Source: Amphiura filiformis (Eukaryota > Echinodermata > Ophiuroidea > Amphilepidida > Amphiuridae). Taken from it: a stretch of 64,000 bases of DNA. Where the stretch lies: NCBI RefSeq assembly GCF_039555335.1, contig NC_092628.1, forward strand, positions 62,450,735 through 62,514,734. The letters are read 5' to 3'. The first letter of the stretch is position 1; the number at the start of each line of letters is the position of its first letter. Under the pieces are notes generated by a model that was not told where the DNA came from, did not search any database, and saw nothing but the letters and a program-made list of their open reading frames with translations. A program made the translations under genes and the position numbers. Below, piece by piece: positions 11,840 to 24,020 of this stretch.

Positions 11840-12425
11840 TTAATATGCAGTATGAAAAAAATGGCAGTTTGGTGGTATACATGGACATCATGTACATCCT
11901 GACCATGCCTATCTGCGAATGTAAAAGGTTTGGTGGCTCTGAAAAGAGCCATTCACTGAAGACTGCCCCTTGTCAACAGAGAACAAGCAGACCTCGCCTA
12001 TCTGCTAAATATAGGAGATACCAGAATAATGTTGATAACAGCATCAAAAGTTCATCATCTATCAATCAATTCCGCCATGTGTTTAAAAAAAATCTTATGC
12101 AAAGTTACTGTTAATTCTTATTGTTTCCGGTTTATACGACCACATTGGATATTTATTTTTATATTATTTATTTGTGTTGTGTACTTCATAAGTTACTATT
12201 GTTTATTGTTATTTTTTATATGACAGCTTGTTGCTAGTTATTCATTGATCTGACAATCTGCTGCCATGTCCGATGATGAAAACCAAACAAGGGATCACAT
12301 ACTTTCAGGCCTCTTTTGGCTTTTCCTGTGATTCCTTCACTCTCACATATTGTATTTTGTACATTTATATTATGTATTCTATTATTGTTATATGATGAGT
12401 GAAAAAAATGAATGAATGAATGAAT
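11840..12425 (+). mobile_element. 3' end of a LINE with (AATG)n tail
   Basis: A plus-strand frame ends SINQFRHVFKKNLMQSYC, typical of a LINE reverse-transcriptase C-terminus. It is followed by an untranslated tail and a run of AATG repeats (12406-12430). It is heavily truncated at the 5' end and sits just upstream of the left sulfatase start. Confidence 0.55.
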
Positions 12426-12429
12426 GAAT

Positions 12430-13020
12430 AGGAAAGTAACAGGGGTTGTACGAGTGTGTCTAGCTCCAGTAACTGTAACATTATCTTCATTTATCATTCA
12501 TGCATTTATGTCATGAAGATAGGAGGCATGCTATGCTTTACTCTAACTCTAGCCTCAAGATCTGCACATGATAGTTTATACGCATTCGATGCTAGAGTAT
12601 GTTGCTATCGTTTCTCGGTCGGTCGGCATTGCAATTTTTTGCCCCGGATGTTATTTATTCATTTAATGTTAAAATTGAGATGAAAGTTATTTTGATGAGT
12701 CAACTGTATCTTCTAAATAAATAATTGCAGTTAGTTATTTGTAATGTATGCCGTGGGCGTGAGCATGCTGCCCATACGTCATACAGTCATTGACATGCAG
12801 AAAACATTCATTGCTAACAGTAACAGAGAGTGTGGCATTAATTCACGAATAGTATTGTTATTACTATTGTAATAACAGTAGATGTATCGGAAGTTCCAAC
12901 GCCACATGCTCGGGCACATGCTCACTGAGTGGCTATTGTGTGCAAATTCAAAGCTAGAGTCCTTGAGTAATCCATGTGTCGTCTGCTTGTGGGTAAAAAA
13001 TTTGCGATCCTAAATCACTG
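12430..13020. repeat. Dispersed repeat, copy 1
   Basis: Contains CGCATTCGATGCTAGAGT and GATGAAAGTTATTTTGATGA. Related copies lie at about 16615-17270, 41165-41760 and 51860-53100, the last partly inverted. No coding capacity is seen. Confidence 0.5.
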
Positions 13021-13857
13021 TTTTAAGGTTGGTCTGAACCCTGGAATTATGGAAACTTTCGGGCCTCATAACTGCTAAATTGTTGGTGTAATGTATATAA
13101 AAGTATACATATTTAGAATGGCAGACTTGATTAGTTCATCTGTGAGATCAAATTTGGGCCAAAATGCTCATTTTTGGCCCAAAATCCAGGAGCCGTTTTT
13201 TTATTTTTTTGAATTTTGACCAACTTCACCAAAAATATTTGAAATGTGTGCAAAAATCAGGCTTTTTATGATTTTTTTTTTTAATTCAGCATTTTTTGAC
13301 CATTTTTGACCAAATGAGCATTACCCCCAGATGAAATGAGACACATTTTACTCAAAAAGTTTTGCTGGCATATCTGTCAGAGTATCTCCATTTATTTTTA
13401 AACCAGAATTGGATTTAACTTCAGCTTATCCAATAAAATACGGACCCAGAGGGTACCGTTATAATACATCAAACTTGGTTTAACTTTTCAAGAGAAAACT
13501 TCTCAAGAGAAGTTTACATACATTTATTGAGTCAATCCTTTAATATAAATTCCTTAGAAAAGTGCATATACATTAATCCTACTTTCCTGAAGCCGGAAAC
13601 ATTCAGGAAAGTAATCTGGATATTTGACCTATTTCGTTCAACTTCTCATGCACTATTTCTCAAATTTATTAGTTACAAATTATTACTATTTGTAAACACT
13701 TATGCAATTATCTATGGTGATCCAATTATTTTCATATAATTGGATTCAAGATTAAATTTGTGGCCCTGTCCCTTTTTTTATCTCTTCAATTTTTGACTTG
13801 GATAGTCTTTATTTTCCCCGTAAATACAGAGTCTGTTCCCATCTACACACAGTGTTG

Positions 13858-15460
13858 GCTCACCCGTAAGATACGGGGCCCTCCCGGGAATTTCCCGAGC
13901 CAATTCCTAAATTACTCACCCGGAAGATACGGAGCCCTCCCGGGAATTTCCCGAGCCAATTCCTAAATTACTCACCCGTAAGATACGGGGCCCTCCCGGT
14001 AATTCCCCGAACCCATGCCTACACTACTTACCCGTAAGGTACGGAGCCTCTCCGGAACAAAGTGTGGCCCAACTTCTCACAGAGAAGTTAACCCAACTTA
14101 ATTCCTTGTATAAGATACGGACCCTCCAGGGAATTTAACCAAAAAAAGTTAACCAAAATTAATTCCTTGTAAGATACATAAATGAAATGCAATGAAGAAT
14201 GAATGATTGAATGAAAATGAATGAATTGAATAAGGGGCCAACTTCTCAGAGAGAAGTTAACCCAAGTTAATTCCTTGTACAATACATTTTAAATGCATGA
14301 AAGAAATGAATGAATGAAAATGAATTAATGAATATGGGGCCCTCCAGGGTATTACCCCAAGCCCTTTTGCACACACGCAAGTGTGGCCCCACTTCTTGTC
14401 TCGCAAAGAAGTTAACCCAAATTCCTCGTAAGATACGGGGCCCCCAGGGAATTTCCTCGGCCCTTTTTCACACATGTAAGTGTGGCCCAACTTCTCTTTT
14501 CGCATAAGTTAAACCAAATTAATTCCTCGTAAGATACGGGGCCCCCAGGGAATTTCCTCGGCCCTTTTTCACACATGTAAGTGTGGCCCAACTTCTCTTT
14601 TCGCATAAGTTAAGGGCTGGGGTATGAACGTTTGGAAAGTATTTATTTTGGGACATTAGAGCACATCAGACATATCGAATTGCATTCTGAATACGAAGAA
14701 TGTCCTTCTGATATGAAATAATTTTGATTTTTTGAAATTCGCAATTTAATACACATTTTATGGCAAATCATTAAAAATTGAGATTTTTGATATTTAACAG
14801 TACTCGAAGTAAACTTGACAAATCTGATGGTTATGTAGGTGGGATGAAAAGCCGACGATCAATTGAAAATTTTGACCTTTCGTATTGGAGATATGGATTT
14901 TTTTTTTCCCAAAACACCAAAAAAAATAGGTCTTTTTAGGAAAAAAGCCATATCTTCAATATGAAAGGTCAAAATTTTCAATTGACCGTCGGCTTTTCCT
15001 CCCAGCTACATACACTTTAAGAATATATCATTAGATTTATATAATTTACTTCGAGGACTGTTATATATCAAAAATTTGAAAAATATTAAATTTTTATAAT
15101 TTGTCATAAAATTTGTATTATATTGTGATTTTCAAAAAAGGAAAATTATTTGATATCAGAAAGACATGCTTCGTATTCAGAATGCAATTCGATAGGTCTG
15201 AGGTGCTCTCATGTCCCTCAAAAAATACTGTCGAAACGCAATAAACGCTCATTCTAGATCCCTTAACCCAAATTAATTCCTCATAAGATACGGGGCCCTC
15301 CGGGGAATTTCCCTGGCCCACACACAAGTGTGGTCCAACTCCGACCTCTTCTTGCAGAGAAGTTAACCCAAATTAATTTCTTGTAGGATACGGGGCCCTC
15401 CAGGGTATTCTCAAGCCCTTTCCACACTCGCCAAGTGTGGCCCAACTTCTTAAAGAAGTT
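13858..15460. repeat. Degenerate minisatellite with GTAAGATACGGGGCCCTCC core
   Basis: A first block (13858-14060) has three units of about 54 bp. Later units of about 85-160 bp combine that core with AAGTGTGGCCCAACTTCTC and the complementary GAGAAGTTAACCC, so each carries a small hairpin. It resumes at 15265 after the foldback. Short ORFs through it merely follow the repeat. Confidence 0.7.
14614..15262. mobile_element. 649-bp foldback element inserted at TTAA in the minisatellite
   Basis: The two halves are long inverted copies, for example ATTGAAAATTTTGACCTTTC near 14861 and its complement near 14961. The flanks are TTAA at 14610-14613 and 15263-15266. It splits a minisatellite unit, so it is younger than the array. 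Confidence 0.78.
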
Positions 15461-15905
15461 AACAGCAATGTATTATTATTAACAGGCAAGCTACAGAAAC
15501 CTTTTTAAAGGGATGTCCTGAACACCTAGATCTGTTTCCCAAATGTGGCCTAACCTCTCCAAGAGAAGTTAAATGTGAACTTATTGAATCCTCTCCCTTG
15601 GTCAGCTTAACCGCCCTCTTCCTGGTAATTTGCCCATGCCCAGAAGCTACCATTAAAACGCAGACTGCATACCCTTTAGGTCTATGTACCTCTATACCCT
15701 GTACGATATGGAAGCCTTCCCAGCCAACTACTGCTCTCAAGTGACTGTCTACAAAGGTATTGAATACTGCGATATGACCTAAATTTTTGGGTGTGGTGGG
15801 TGGGAAAATTTTCTTCACATTGGAGATCCAACCTTCTCCTTCCTTGACAGATAAAATTGTGCCTATCCCCTGACCAACTGGGAGTGTCAGAAGGTTATTA
15901 ACCAC
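15459..15905 (-). CDS. Unrecognised 148-aa ORF inside the 3.2-kb element
   Basis: One uninterrupted frame with a varied composition unlike the surrounding repeat. It includes GWISNVKKIFPPTTPKNLGH and VVGWEGFHIVQGIEVHRPKG. It may be part of a transposase or another element protein, or a captured piece. I recognise no catalytic motif, signal peptide or membrane span. Confidence 0.3.
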   Translation of the reverse strand: MVNNLLTLPVGQGIGTILSVKEGEGWISNVKKIFPPTTPKNLGHIAVFNTFVDSHLRAVVGWEGFHIVQGIEVHRPKGYAVCVLMVASGHGQITRKRAVKLTKGEDSISSHLTSLGEVRPHLGNRSRCSGHPFKKVSVACLLIIIHCC

Positions 15906-16224
15906 TTCCCATTGGCTACTTCAAACAATAGACCTTAAACCTCATTGGCCCTTACATAAAGCCATTACTAGGCAACCAATCAATAAATCAATCATATTGA
16001 TTTGTCCAAGCACAAGCTTTGGACCAGGGTTAGTCTCTTTCACAGGAGGTAAATTTGTTTATTGTATAGATACAATAAACTTTATTTTGCCCCAAATTTG
16101 ACCTCACAGATGAACTTATCAAGTCTTTGCCATTCTAAATATGTATACTTTTATATACTTTAGACCAACAATTTAGCAGTTATGAGGCCTGAAAGTTTCC
16201 ATAATTCCAGGGTTCAGATCAACC

Positions 16225-18205
16225 TTAAAGTCCCAAAATGTCCGTTGTACATTAGCTAAGTTATCCGTAGGTGCTATAACAGTTCCGTCACCTGAAACTT
16301 TGCTGCAGGTTCCATAAAAAAGAATCCCATCGCTAATATTATGTATTTAGATGGGACTTACCAAACAAGGTTGAAAAATGCAGGGCGGCCATCACAAATG
16401 TGCAGGGAGGTCAAATTACAAATATACACCCAAATTGAAATAAAGATATAAAGAAAAAAAGAAAAAAATTCTCAAAAAGTGGGGCGGCCATGGCATCCCC
16501 GGCCGTCCTGCTTGCTACGGCCCTGTTTGGATATCCGCAACCATTTTGATAGGTCTTTTGTCTAATCTCTCTGTTTCAGGCATTTGTAAACAGACAAGGA
16601 TGATAAATTTGTCATCCTCGCCGAATAGGAAAGTAAAAAATAACAGAGGTTGTACACATGTACACCCACTATTTGTACTACAGTGTGCCTAGTTCCAGCT
16701 AACCGTAACTCAGTATCTGGAGGCTGGAGGCATGGCATTAGAACTCTAGCGTCAAATTTGAACACGATAGTTACGCATTCGATGCTAGAGTGCGTTGCTA
16801 TTATTTTTCTGTCATTCTGTTAATATTGAAATTTGGATGAAAGTTATTTTAATGAGTCAACTGTATGTTTTGAACATACCCTAGAAAGGAAAGATTTGCC
16901 TATTTTCGACAGTCTAAAATTATGCTGAAGTGTAACTTTAGCAACATTTTTGATGTGATCGCCTGTCGTGATCGGCTGTGTATACTTCTGAACTTCCATT
17001 GCTTTACACAGTGTCATGCTTCAGCGAATCCGACTAGATTTTGAATGCAATGGTCTCTAGCCTAGAATGTGAAGCTATCGGTAGCAAATTCTTGGCTAGA
17101 CTTCACGAGCAAGGCTAACTTATACTGTATATATGAGATAACAGAAACAGCAGTGTGCCTTTTCCACCTCGTTATAAAAAACATGTTTGATTCAAAACAG
17201 CCTCAAGATTCAAAGCAGATTCTGACCGTAATCGCTAAATATTATATTTAATCTTACCTTCCTATCTCTTCTTAATCAAACTGCATGCACCGTATAATTT
17301 GACCCATCTATTTCTATAGTTATTGTAGCACGACAAAAACTGCACAATTGATCACACTTGCAGAGCTCTGCAGCAACATGCAACAGCTTGCGTAGTGTGA
17401 TCAGATGACTATTGTCACAAAGTCAGTCTGAGTCAAGGACAGGGTGACCCAACTAAAACTGAATCAGGTATTTAAAATCTACCATCATGCGCATATTTTG
17501 GGGGGTTTGGGGCGCCAGCCCCGAGTAAATAAAAGCAGGGGGCCAAAAACGAAGGGCAAGTGGAAGAAGAAGGGCGGCAAAATGAATTAGTAAAGAAAAA
17601 AAGGGCGGAAAAATTTGATTAGTATAAAATTTTTTGAAATAATTGTACTATACATCAAAATGTGTTGCTTTAGGGCGCTATCGCTTATAATCTTTTATTA
17701 TGCTCTTTTTCAAACGACCGGAAAAAAAATTGGGTCAACATTTTCGGACTTTTGAGGAAGGGCGGCAAAATTGAATTTCCTTCAGCCCCCCGGGGTAGGA
17801 GCGGCCAAATTACCAAATTTGTCCCATAACCATAGACTGGAAATAGTGCATAAAGCCACTGTATTTCATTTTATTAACTGTTTTGCTTTTTGCTACTTAA
17901 CTTTTCTGTAGTGAGCATGCTTTCCTCCCCGAATAAGTGAACCATTTGCAAGGTTCAATAAACGGAACCCCTATTTATCCCCTCCCTCCGCTGACAGATT
18001 TTCCCCCTCTATTGTGAAAGGAAGTTCCTATGCCACATGCTCTGGCACACGCTCACTGAGTGAGTAGCCCAAGGTACTTTGATCTAGTTAAGCTTTTTGG
18101 AGATATTGGAATTTGGGATTGGGGGTTGCAGCAAGAAAGTGCAGCAATTGTGGTCTTTTGGTGACAGATAACTGTAACATCTAAGCCTTCAGTACAACCT
18201 CTTTT
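16225..18205. repeat. Upstream flank shared with the right copy
   Basis: From about 16740 to 18205 this matches 41165-42680, including ACTTCCATTGCTTTACAC and a stretch ending in CAAGGTTCAATAAA. Relative to that copy it has an insertion at about 17445-17815 and lacks the hAT MITE at 42216-42526. Homology fades near 18205, which I take as the edge of the duplicated unit. Confidence 0.6.
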
Positions 18206-19183
18206 CTCCAACCATCTATTATAAATTAATGAATTTGGCAAATTGGTAAAGCTAAAAACTTTTACAATTTACATTATTTTGGAAAACAGACTTTTTCGAG
18301 GCAAAGTACAAGGTTGTCCACACCCCAATAAAACATCAAATTTTGTTTTTGTTTATGTTTAGGGTGTCAAATTAAGTTTATTAGTTTCAAAAGCACTGAA
18401 AGGGCCTTTCGGACTAATTCACCACCAACTATTCACCTATTGGGTTGCTGTTTAACACCAACACCCACAGATCCTATGTCTGGTCTGATATTGGGTCACT
18501 CATACCATTACACAGGAGAAGCTCACATGAGTAATTAACATGTATTATTTATTCAACTAATTTGTTAACAAATTGTTCAAATTTAGTGTTCAAAGGATAA
18601 CTGTTTTTATGGAGAACCTATTGTCAACAGTAGAGTGTTTGTTTATTAAATTAGTTTAAGTGTTTGATGCTTTTGGGTTGAAGGACCATCCAATTTCACT
18701 ATTTTGAAGTCTCAAAAATCACCCATATTAATCAGGGTTGCCAAACTGCCATTTGGTAGCCCAAATGGGTGACTTTTGAAGATTTTTCCTGCAACTTTTG
18801 ACAATTACCTCTCCCATTGAAACAGATGGTTAAAGAAAAATTAGGTGGCTTTTTAGCAATGCAGGTTCAAGTCTGATAAGGCTTAGCATTTTGATGTCTT
18901 GAAGGCCTACATTTATTCAATTATAGGGACTGTGCAATAATTAACCCTGCTCAGACCCTGGGAGAGGGTTTGTCTGATATACAGGAGTACTGTTCAAAGA
19001 TGTACCGGCATAATTAGCATAAGTGGGCGAGACACTGGTGTCACTGGTATCTTATTGAAATACTTCTGATAATCCTTGATCTTGACCATCAACGGACCTG
19101 CTCGCATGTCCAACTCCATCTGTAATTTCACTCCTTCAATTTCCACTAACCTAATCCGACGGAGAATTTTCATGTGTACACAG
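18206..19183. other. Intergenic, no gene seen
   Basis: AT-rich. GGGACTGTGCAATAATTA near 18926 resembles the end of the element at 53130-55017, so it may be a solo remnant. Confidence 0.4.
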
Positions 19184-19497
19184 CCCGGGGGGCACTCAAC
19201 TTAAATTTTGTTGGGGGTGTGCGGCGCGGAGCGCCAAACTTTGGGAACTAAGAACTGATTTTCGGGCAAAATAGGGGCTTGAAGAACTGAAATTAGGGCC
19301 AAATTATAGGCTGTTGAGCTAAAAATTTCTAAATTATTTCCAAATTTGAGCTTAAAGAGCTACAATTGTCTGAATTTGAGGCTCAAAGAACTGGAGGAGA
19401 TCAAAATGTGGGGCTTAAGGAACTGACAGAGAGCCTGAAAAAGGGACCCTTGACCGCCGCACATACCCGTACCACCTTAACATGTGAGTGCCCCCCG
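19184..19497. mobile_element. MITE with CGGGGGGCACTCA ends
   Basis: The inverted ends carry CGGGGGGCACTCA. GTACACAG is duplicated on both sides (19176-19183, 19498-19505). The 8-bp duplication fits hAT or P-type transposition. Confidence 0.72.
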
Positions 19498-19606
19498 GTA
19501 CACAGGCATTTTTTTTTGCATTTTTGGCACAACCACTCAACCATCAATGTCACTACCAATTTGTGGTGAAATTAAGTGTAGTACCATGCATTTTATTGAA
19601 GGCATA

Positions 19607-19863
19607 TATGTGATGCGATCAAGCAAAATCAGTCGGAACTCTGGAATATTAATTTTAAGATATAGCCAAACAAAGGAAATAGTTCCTTTTGTTTCCTCTT
19701 CTTTTGGAAACTCTGTTATTGGTTATATCTTTGGAACTAGTTGTTCAATTTTAATGGGGTTTTCTGCAAAATGCAGCTTTGTAAATGCTTTTTACTATCC
19801 TATAAGAAACTGAAAATTTAGTATTTTCAAGTTCGGACTGATTTAGCTTTATCGCATCACATA
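19607..19863. mobile_element. Foldback MITE, GATCAAGCAAAATCAGTCGG family
   Basis: The left end TATGTGATGCGATCAAGC and the inverted right end match over about 30 bp. Relatives are at 32376-32614 and, as a fragment, from about 48945. Confidence 0.65.
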
Positions 19864-19990
19864 TTAGCACTTAAGGTATCAAAATATAAAAGCTCATATT
19901 AGCACTTACCAAATATAGGCCTATATATAAACACATTTGAGCACTCTAATAAGTACTTACCAAATATCATACAGAAGGCACTAGGGAAAA

Positions 19991-21118
19991 TCAGCGCCAC
20001 CGGTATTCCGTTCTATCCCTATCTCGTTCTCTCTCCCTGTCCCTATCACCACGTTCACCCCTGTCACGATATTCTTTGTCATGGCTTCGTTCACGGTACT
20101 CTCTACTTCTGGAATGGTCTCGGCGCTCTTTGTGTTGACTGCTTTTTGATTCACGGCTGCGATGTCAGCTACCATCTTCTCGTTCTCTAGAGCTACGTTC
20201 TTTATGTGACCTGTTAAAATCAAAATGTATTGGTATCCTCTTAACACAATCTGAGTTTTTCAATTCCATGGATATTCAGAATAGCAATATTTCCTGAATC
20301 TAATGTACTCGCTGCAGCCCATTATTTTTTATTCCATAGCCTTACAAGATTTGAAAGGTATGTCCAATACATTTCAACATGAACATAAAATTGCAAATTA
20401 GCAACTGTCTTTACAGTTTGTCCACTCTGAAGTACAAAGTGACAATGCGCGCGTACACAACGCATTAACAGTGCGTAGTGCGTCTCTGCTGTAGGTATGC
20501 GTGGCTTCAAAGTCGGCACAATGTGTGCGTCCACGTCTGTACTTTGTACTTCAAAGTAGACCGAGTGTATAGTACACCCCTCGCTACGTGTATACATGTT
20601 TTCAATGCAAATCATGGATGATTTACAGTATTATGCAAATGCAGATGGTGCACATACAAACCATTGGCATTTTCCATATTATTTTTTTTTTTCATTTTTC
20701 ACACAGATACTCATGCACATGAAATACAAAACATTAATAAACAACAAGTGATAACCTGCATTGTATACCAGTGGGCATGTAGAGTGACTGCACCTGAAAA
20801 GAGACCATGTGCCATCCATGGTTAGACATTAGTACCTGGTTGGAAGTGCCATATCAAACATGTCTCCTTTTTTGGTTGAAGGGTAAAACAAGTGCAAACA
20901 CACACCCCATAGAAAAACCCTAAAACACACACACACTATAACCCCTGGCCACTATACCCCCTTACCGTGATCCTGATCCATATGACTTGGACTCAATACC
21001 GTGCAGGCAATCTTGTAGAAAGCTGACCAGTACTTTACAGCGGTCATCTTGGCCACTTTGGACTGTTTAATGAGTGAGATAGCTGTTACAAGTGTTTTTA
21101 TAGCACTGGCATAATCAC
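19991..21118 (-). pseudogene. CPSF6: CPSF6 3' end, two exons with lesions
   Basis: CPSF6 is the 68-kDa subunit of the CFIm complex, which acts in the nucleus in choosing polyadenylation sites. The exon at 20966-21118 encodes [14 protein letters not shown] and then, in another frame, [20 protein letters not shown] and KSYGSGS, near-identical to vertebrate CPSF6. It is 153 nt where the family alignment predicts 154, so one base is missing after KSKVA-like sequence (about 21053). The last exon (19991-20210) encodes the Arg/Asp/Glu-rich tail ending EYRWR (human EYRHR), with an in-frame TGA at 20165-20167. Splice sites are good (TTTTTCAG, GTAAGG, TTTAACAG), so this is not a processed copy. No earlier exons are found up to 24 kb. 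A partial duplicated pseudogene is most likely; assembly errors in a live gene are the alternative. Confidence 0.82.
20412..20573. mobile_element. Short foldback, TCTGAAGTACAAAGT family
   Basis: The arms are inverted around TCTGAAGTACAAAGTGACAA. It lies in the CPSF6 intron. A shorter relative is at 45583-45664. Confidence 0.6.
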
Positions 21119-22194
21119 CTGAAAAATTCAATGTAACAAAATACACATGGTGAATACTATTTGTTATTAGGCGAGGTTTGGGGGTGATAAGGACAATTTC
21201 CCCAAAATTGTAAAAATTTGTGTTAAATTCGACTGAAAATGTTGAATTCTGGTATATCAATTGATTCATATTTCTTGAAAAATTGGTATATTAAAATTCA
21301 ATTAATATTCAAATTCTCAGCTACACACCCCTACCCAAAATGACTTCACCAAAATTTGCACATATTTACAGCATTTTAGCCCAAAATTAAGGTGACTTTT
21401 AGCCAAAAATGGACAATGCATCTGTTCCCGTGCTATAATTACTATGCCACTGCTGGAAACCATATAATAAAATCTATCAAAGTTAAGCCACAAATACAAA
21501 ATTGAACCCACTGATACCTCTTTCAATAACTTCCTCAACTCAGTCTATACCATCCCATAATACATCATAGCTTTTCCCCCATTGCAAAAATAGTTTTTGG
21601 AAGGTCATAAATTATACCGAAGTTGTGATATGTAAGTGGGCATGCATATACACAAGCCTATGAACAACGATGGAGTTTGGAATATAATGATAAAGACAAA
21701 TATAAATTGATCAATTTGCTATCTACTAAAGATTGCACACAATTGTCATCAAGGACAGATCCCGGTGGAGCAGGAACCTGCCCCTAAAAAGGGAGAATAG
21801 AGAGAGTCGGTCTACATAGCAAATCTATTCAGTTTTACATAAAAAAGGGTGATTTTGACCCCTTATTCGCAAGGTTTTCCAACTTTTATGTTAACCCCCA
21901 GAATGACTGCAATGAAAGAATATGGGTTAACCAATTCGGGCTAGAGGCACAAGCTATATTTTGACCCACCTCCATTTCAAAAAACCTGGATCCATGCCCA
22001 ATTATCAGAATATTAATGGTACAAGTGATAAAATCATGATTCTGTCTTTCACACACAATATAAAGATATCAATGCACATCACCTATAATAGGTTGGTTTC
22101 ATTTATTGCCTTCATTCTCATATTCTGTATTCATAGAGACAGGTATCATAGACTAAACTACTTTTTATGATTATTTATCAAGGCTCATGATTAT
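21119..22194. other. No gene recognised
   Basis: I looked on the minus strand for upstream CPSF6 exons (RRM and proline-rich parts) and found none. Confidence 0.4.
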
Positions 22195-22572
22195 AGCAGT
22201 CAAGTTAGCTCAATCGATAAGGCGTTCGACTATGGTGCGAGAGGTTGCGGGTTCGAACCCTGGCGGTGCCCAGTTTGCTCTCGTGGAAAAAATTGAATTA
22301 GCTTGAAATTCCCTGGACAAGGAACTTACTGCTAATTGTCTCGTTGTAACCCGCATGAAACTCGGGAGCTGATCCTGGTTGCGAAGGTTATTTGTGGAAT
22401 GTCTAGGGTGTGCGCTCTTGAAGCTGCAAAGTCCCCGAGTTGTTGTTAAATGGTTTATGGAATGATGTGGGGCCGTAGCGGTCAGCGACAACCTGTAAAG
22501 TGTGCTGAGGCTTGTGGATCAACGCTCAGCGTTGTGCCAGCGTAGCGCACTATAAATCACTGCGCCTTTTTT
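22195..22572 (+). mobile_element. tRNA-derived SINE
   Basis: The head has RNA polymerase III promoter boxes TTAGCTCAATCGATAAGG (A box) and GGGTTCGAACCCTGG (B box). About 300 bp of unrelated body follows, then a T-run at 22566-22578. The layout is that of a SINE rather than a tRNA gene. Confidence 0.7.
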
Positions 22573-24020
22573 TTTTTTAAAGTCATGGTCTCCAAGTCCA
22601 GTAATGTTTGTACAACAAAATATCTTTTTTTCATACTCTTCTATTTAAAAATCATTTAAAGCACCCTATACATGTATGTTTCCTCAGATTTCAAAAATAT
22701 GTAACTACACTTTACTTTGTTATAATAACAGTGATTTTTAATTCTATACATAACCAGTGCACCGTTTAGAAACAAACACCAAATTTAAGAAATAACTATC
22801 AACAACAAAATAAGAATTACAAGGTGGGTAACCGATATGTGGTCAAATATGAACATGCTTTTGAGCTATCTGATAACATGCAACACTAAGTCAATTTCAA
22901 TTGACATTTACAGTACTGAAAGACACTTTGGTTGGTTACACATTGTGTTAGAAAAAATATATATGATATATTTTGTGCAAAAGATTTGATCCCATTCCAC
23001 AATGCATTGCACTGCATGACACAAACAATAATAATTACATCTAGACTACCATGTTAACATTGAAACATGGCAGTTGTCAGAAGCCTTAAATTAAAGCTAA
23101 TAATAAAATATGTATGAACAAAATAAAGAAAATGATAAGGAATTTGCACTGCAATATGTCACATGAAATCAATCTTTAATATCAGACATCAACAATCTGA
23201 GGGGTTTCTTAAAAGCAGCTCTATAACTTCGAAGCTCATTTATGGATACAACTACCATGTTTTTTGATATGATGGTTTACACACATAATTGTAGCACATT
23301 AAAAAAATCTACTATTTCATTATAGCATTAAAGAAGTCTGCAATTTTATTGTAGACTTCTTGAAAAAGTATTGACCCTTTGTATGGTCATCTCAAAACAA
23401 GATTCTCCCTGCAAAATGTGAGTTGTGTGTGCGTACGCCTGTCAATCGCATGCTTAATTACTGCACACGCCTTGCAAAAGCCTTCTGGCACGTTGTTAGA
23501 AAAGCATGAGAAATAAAAATGCACTTTTTGCGCATGCGTTTGCAGGGAGAACCTCGTTTTGGTAGCAAGATGGCGGATCCGTGCAAAGGGCGAATAGACC
23601 TGATCTAAGTCTAATTGTGATCTCCATCTTCTTCTCAGTTTTCTCTATTTCACAGAAATCTCTCCTTAGTCCTTCTCTCTCTCTCATTCTTGGCTGAGAG
23701 TAGTACTGGTTCAATGCTAGATGTGACAAACCATCGCCGGCGATAACCAATGTACACTGCAGTCACTAGATTAGAGGCTGCTTCACACCCATGAACACAG
23801 GGGGAACGCAGGAACTGAACCAGTTCTAGCCCTGGAGAATAAGCAAGGCATGTTTCCCACATTATACTTTCAACTCAACCCTCTACCTATGATTTTATTG
23901 GGGTTTCCATGAAGTGAGTCAATTCGGCAACTTAGAGGAAATCAGATTTAATTCTGACGAATGCTACGCGCTGTTTGCAGAAAATGCCCATGTTGATTAC
24001 AAGAACACGCTATATTACAG
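22573..24020. other. Downstream of right sulfatase, nothing firm
   Basis: No CPSF6, sulfatase or other exon is recognised. AAGATGGCGGATCC at about 23567 resembles a start context, but its frame ends after 12 codons. Confidence 0.4.

Larger units (their letters stand above)
13027..16224. mobile_element. 3.2-kb TTAA-flanked element with inverted ends of about 150 bp
   Basis: The ends begin GGTTGGTCTGAACCCTGG and, on the other strand, GGTTGATCTGAACCCTGG. The inversion continues for roughly 150 bp. TTAA lies on both sides (13023-13026, 16225-16228), as in Kolobok or piggyBac-type transposons. A lone end of the same family is at 50045-50122. Inside are a minisatellite, a nested foldback and one long ORF. 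Confidence 0.72.

Noticed and set aside
23567-23606. CPSF6 start codon (AAGATGGCGGATCC)
   Set aside because: It is on the opposite strand to the CPSF6 exons and the frame closes after 12 codons.
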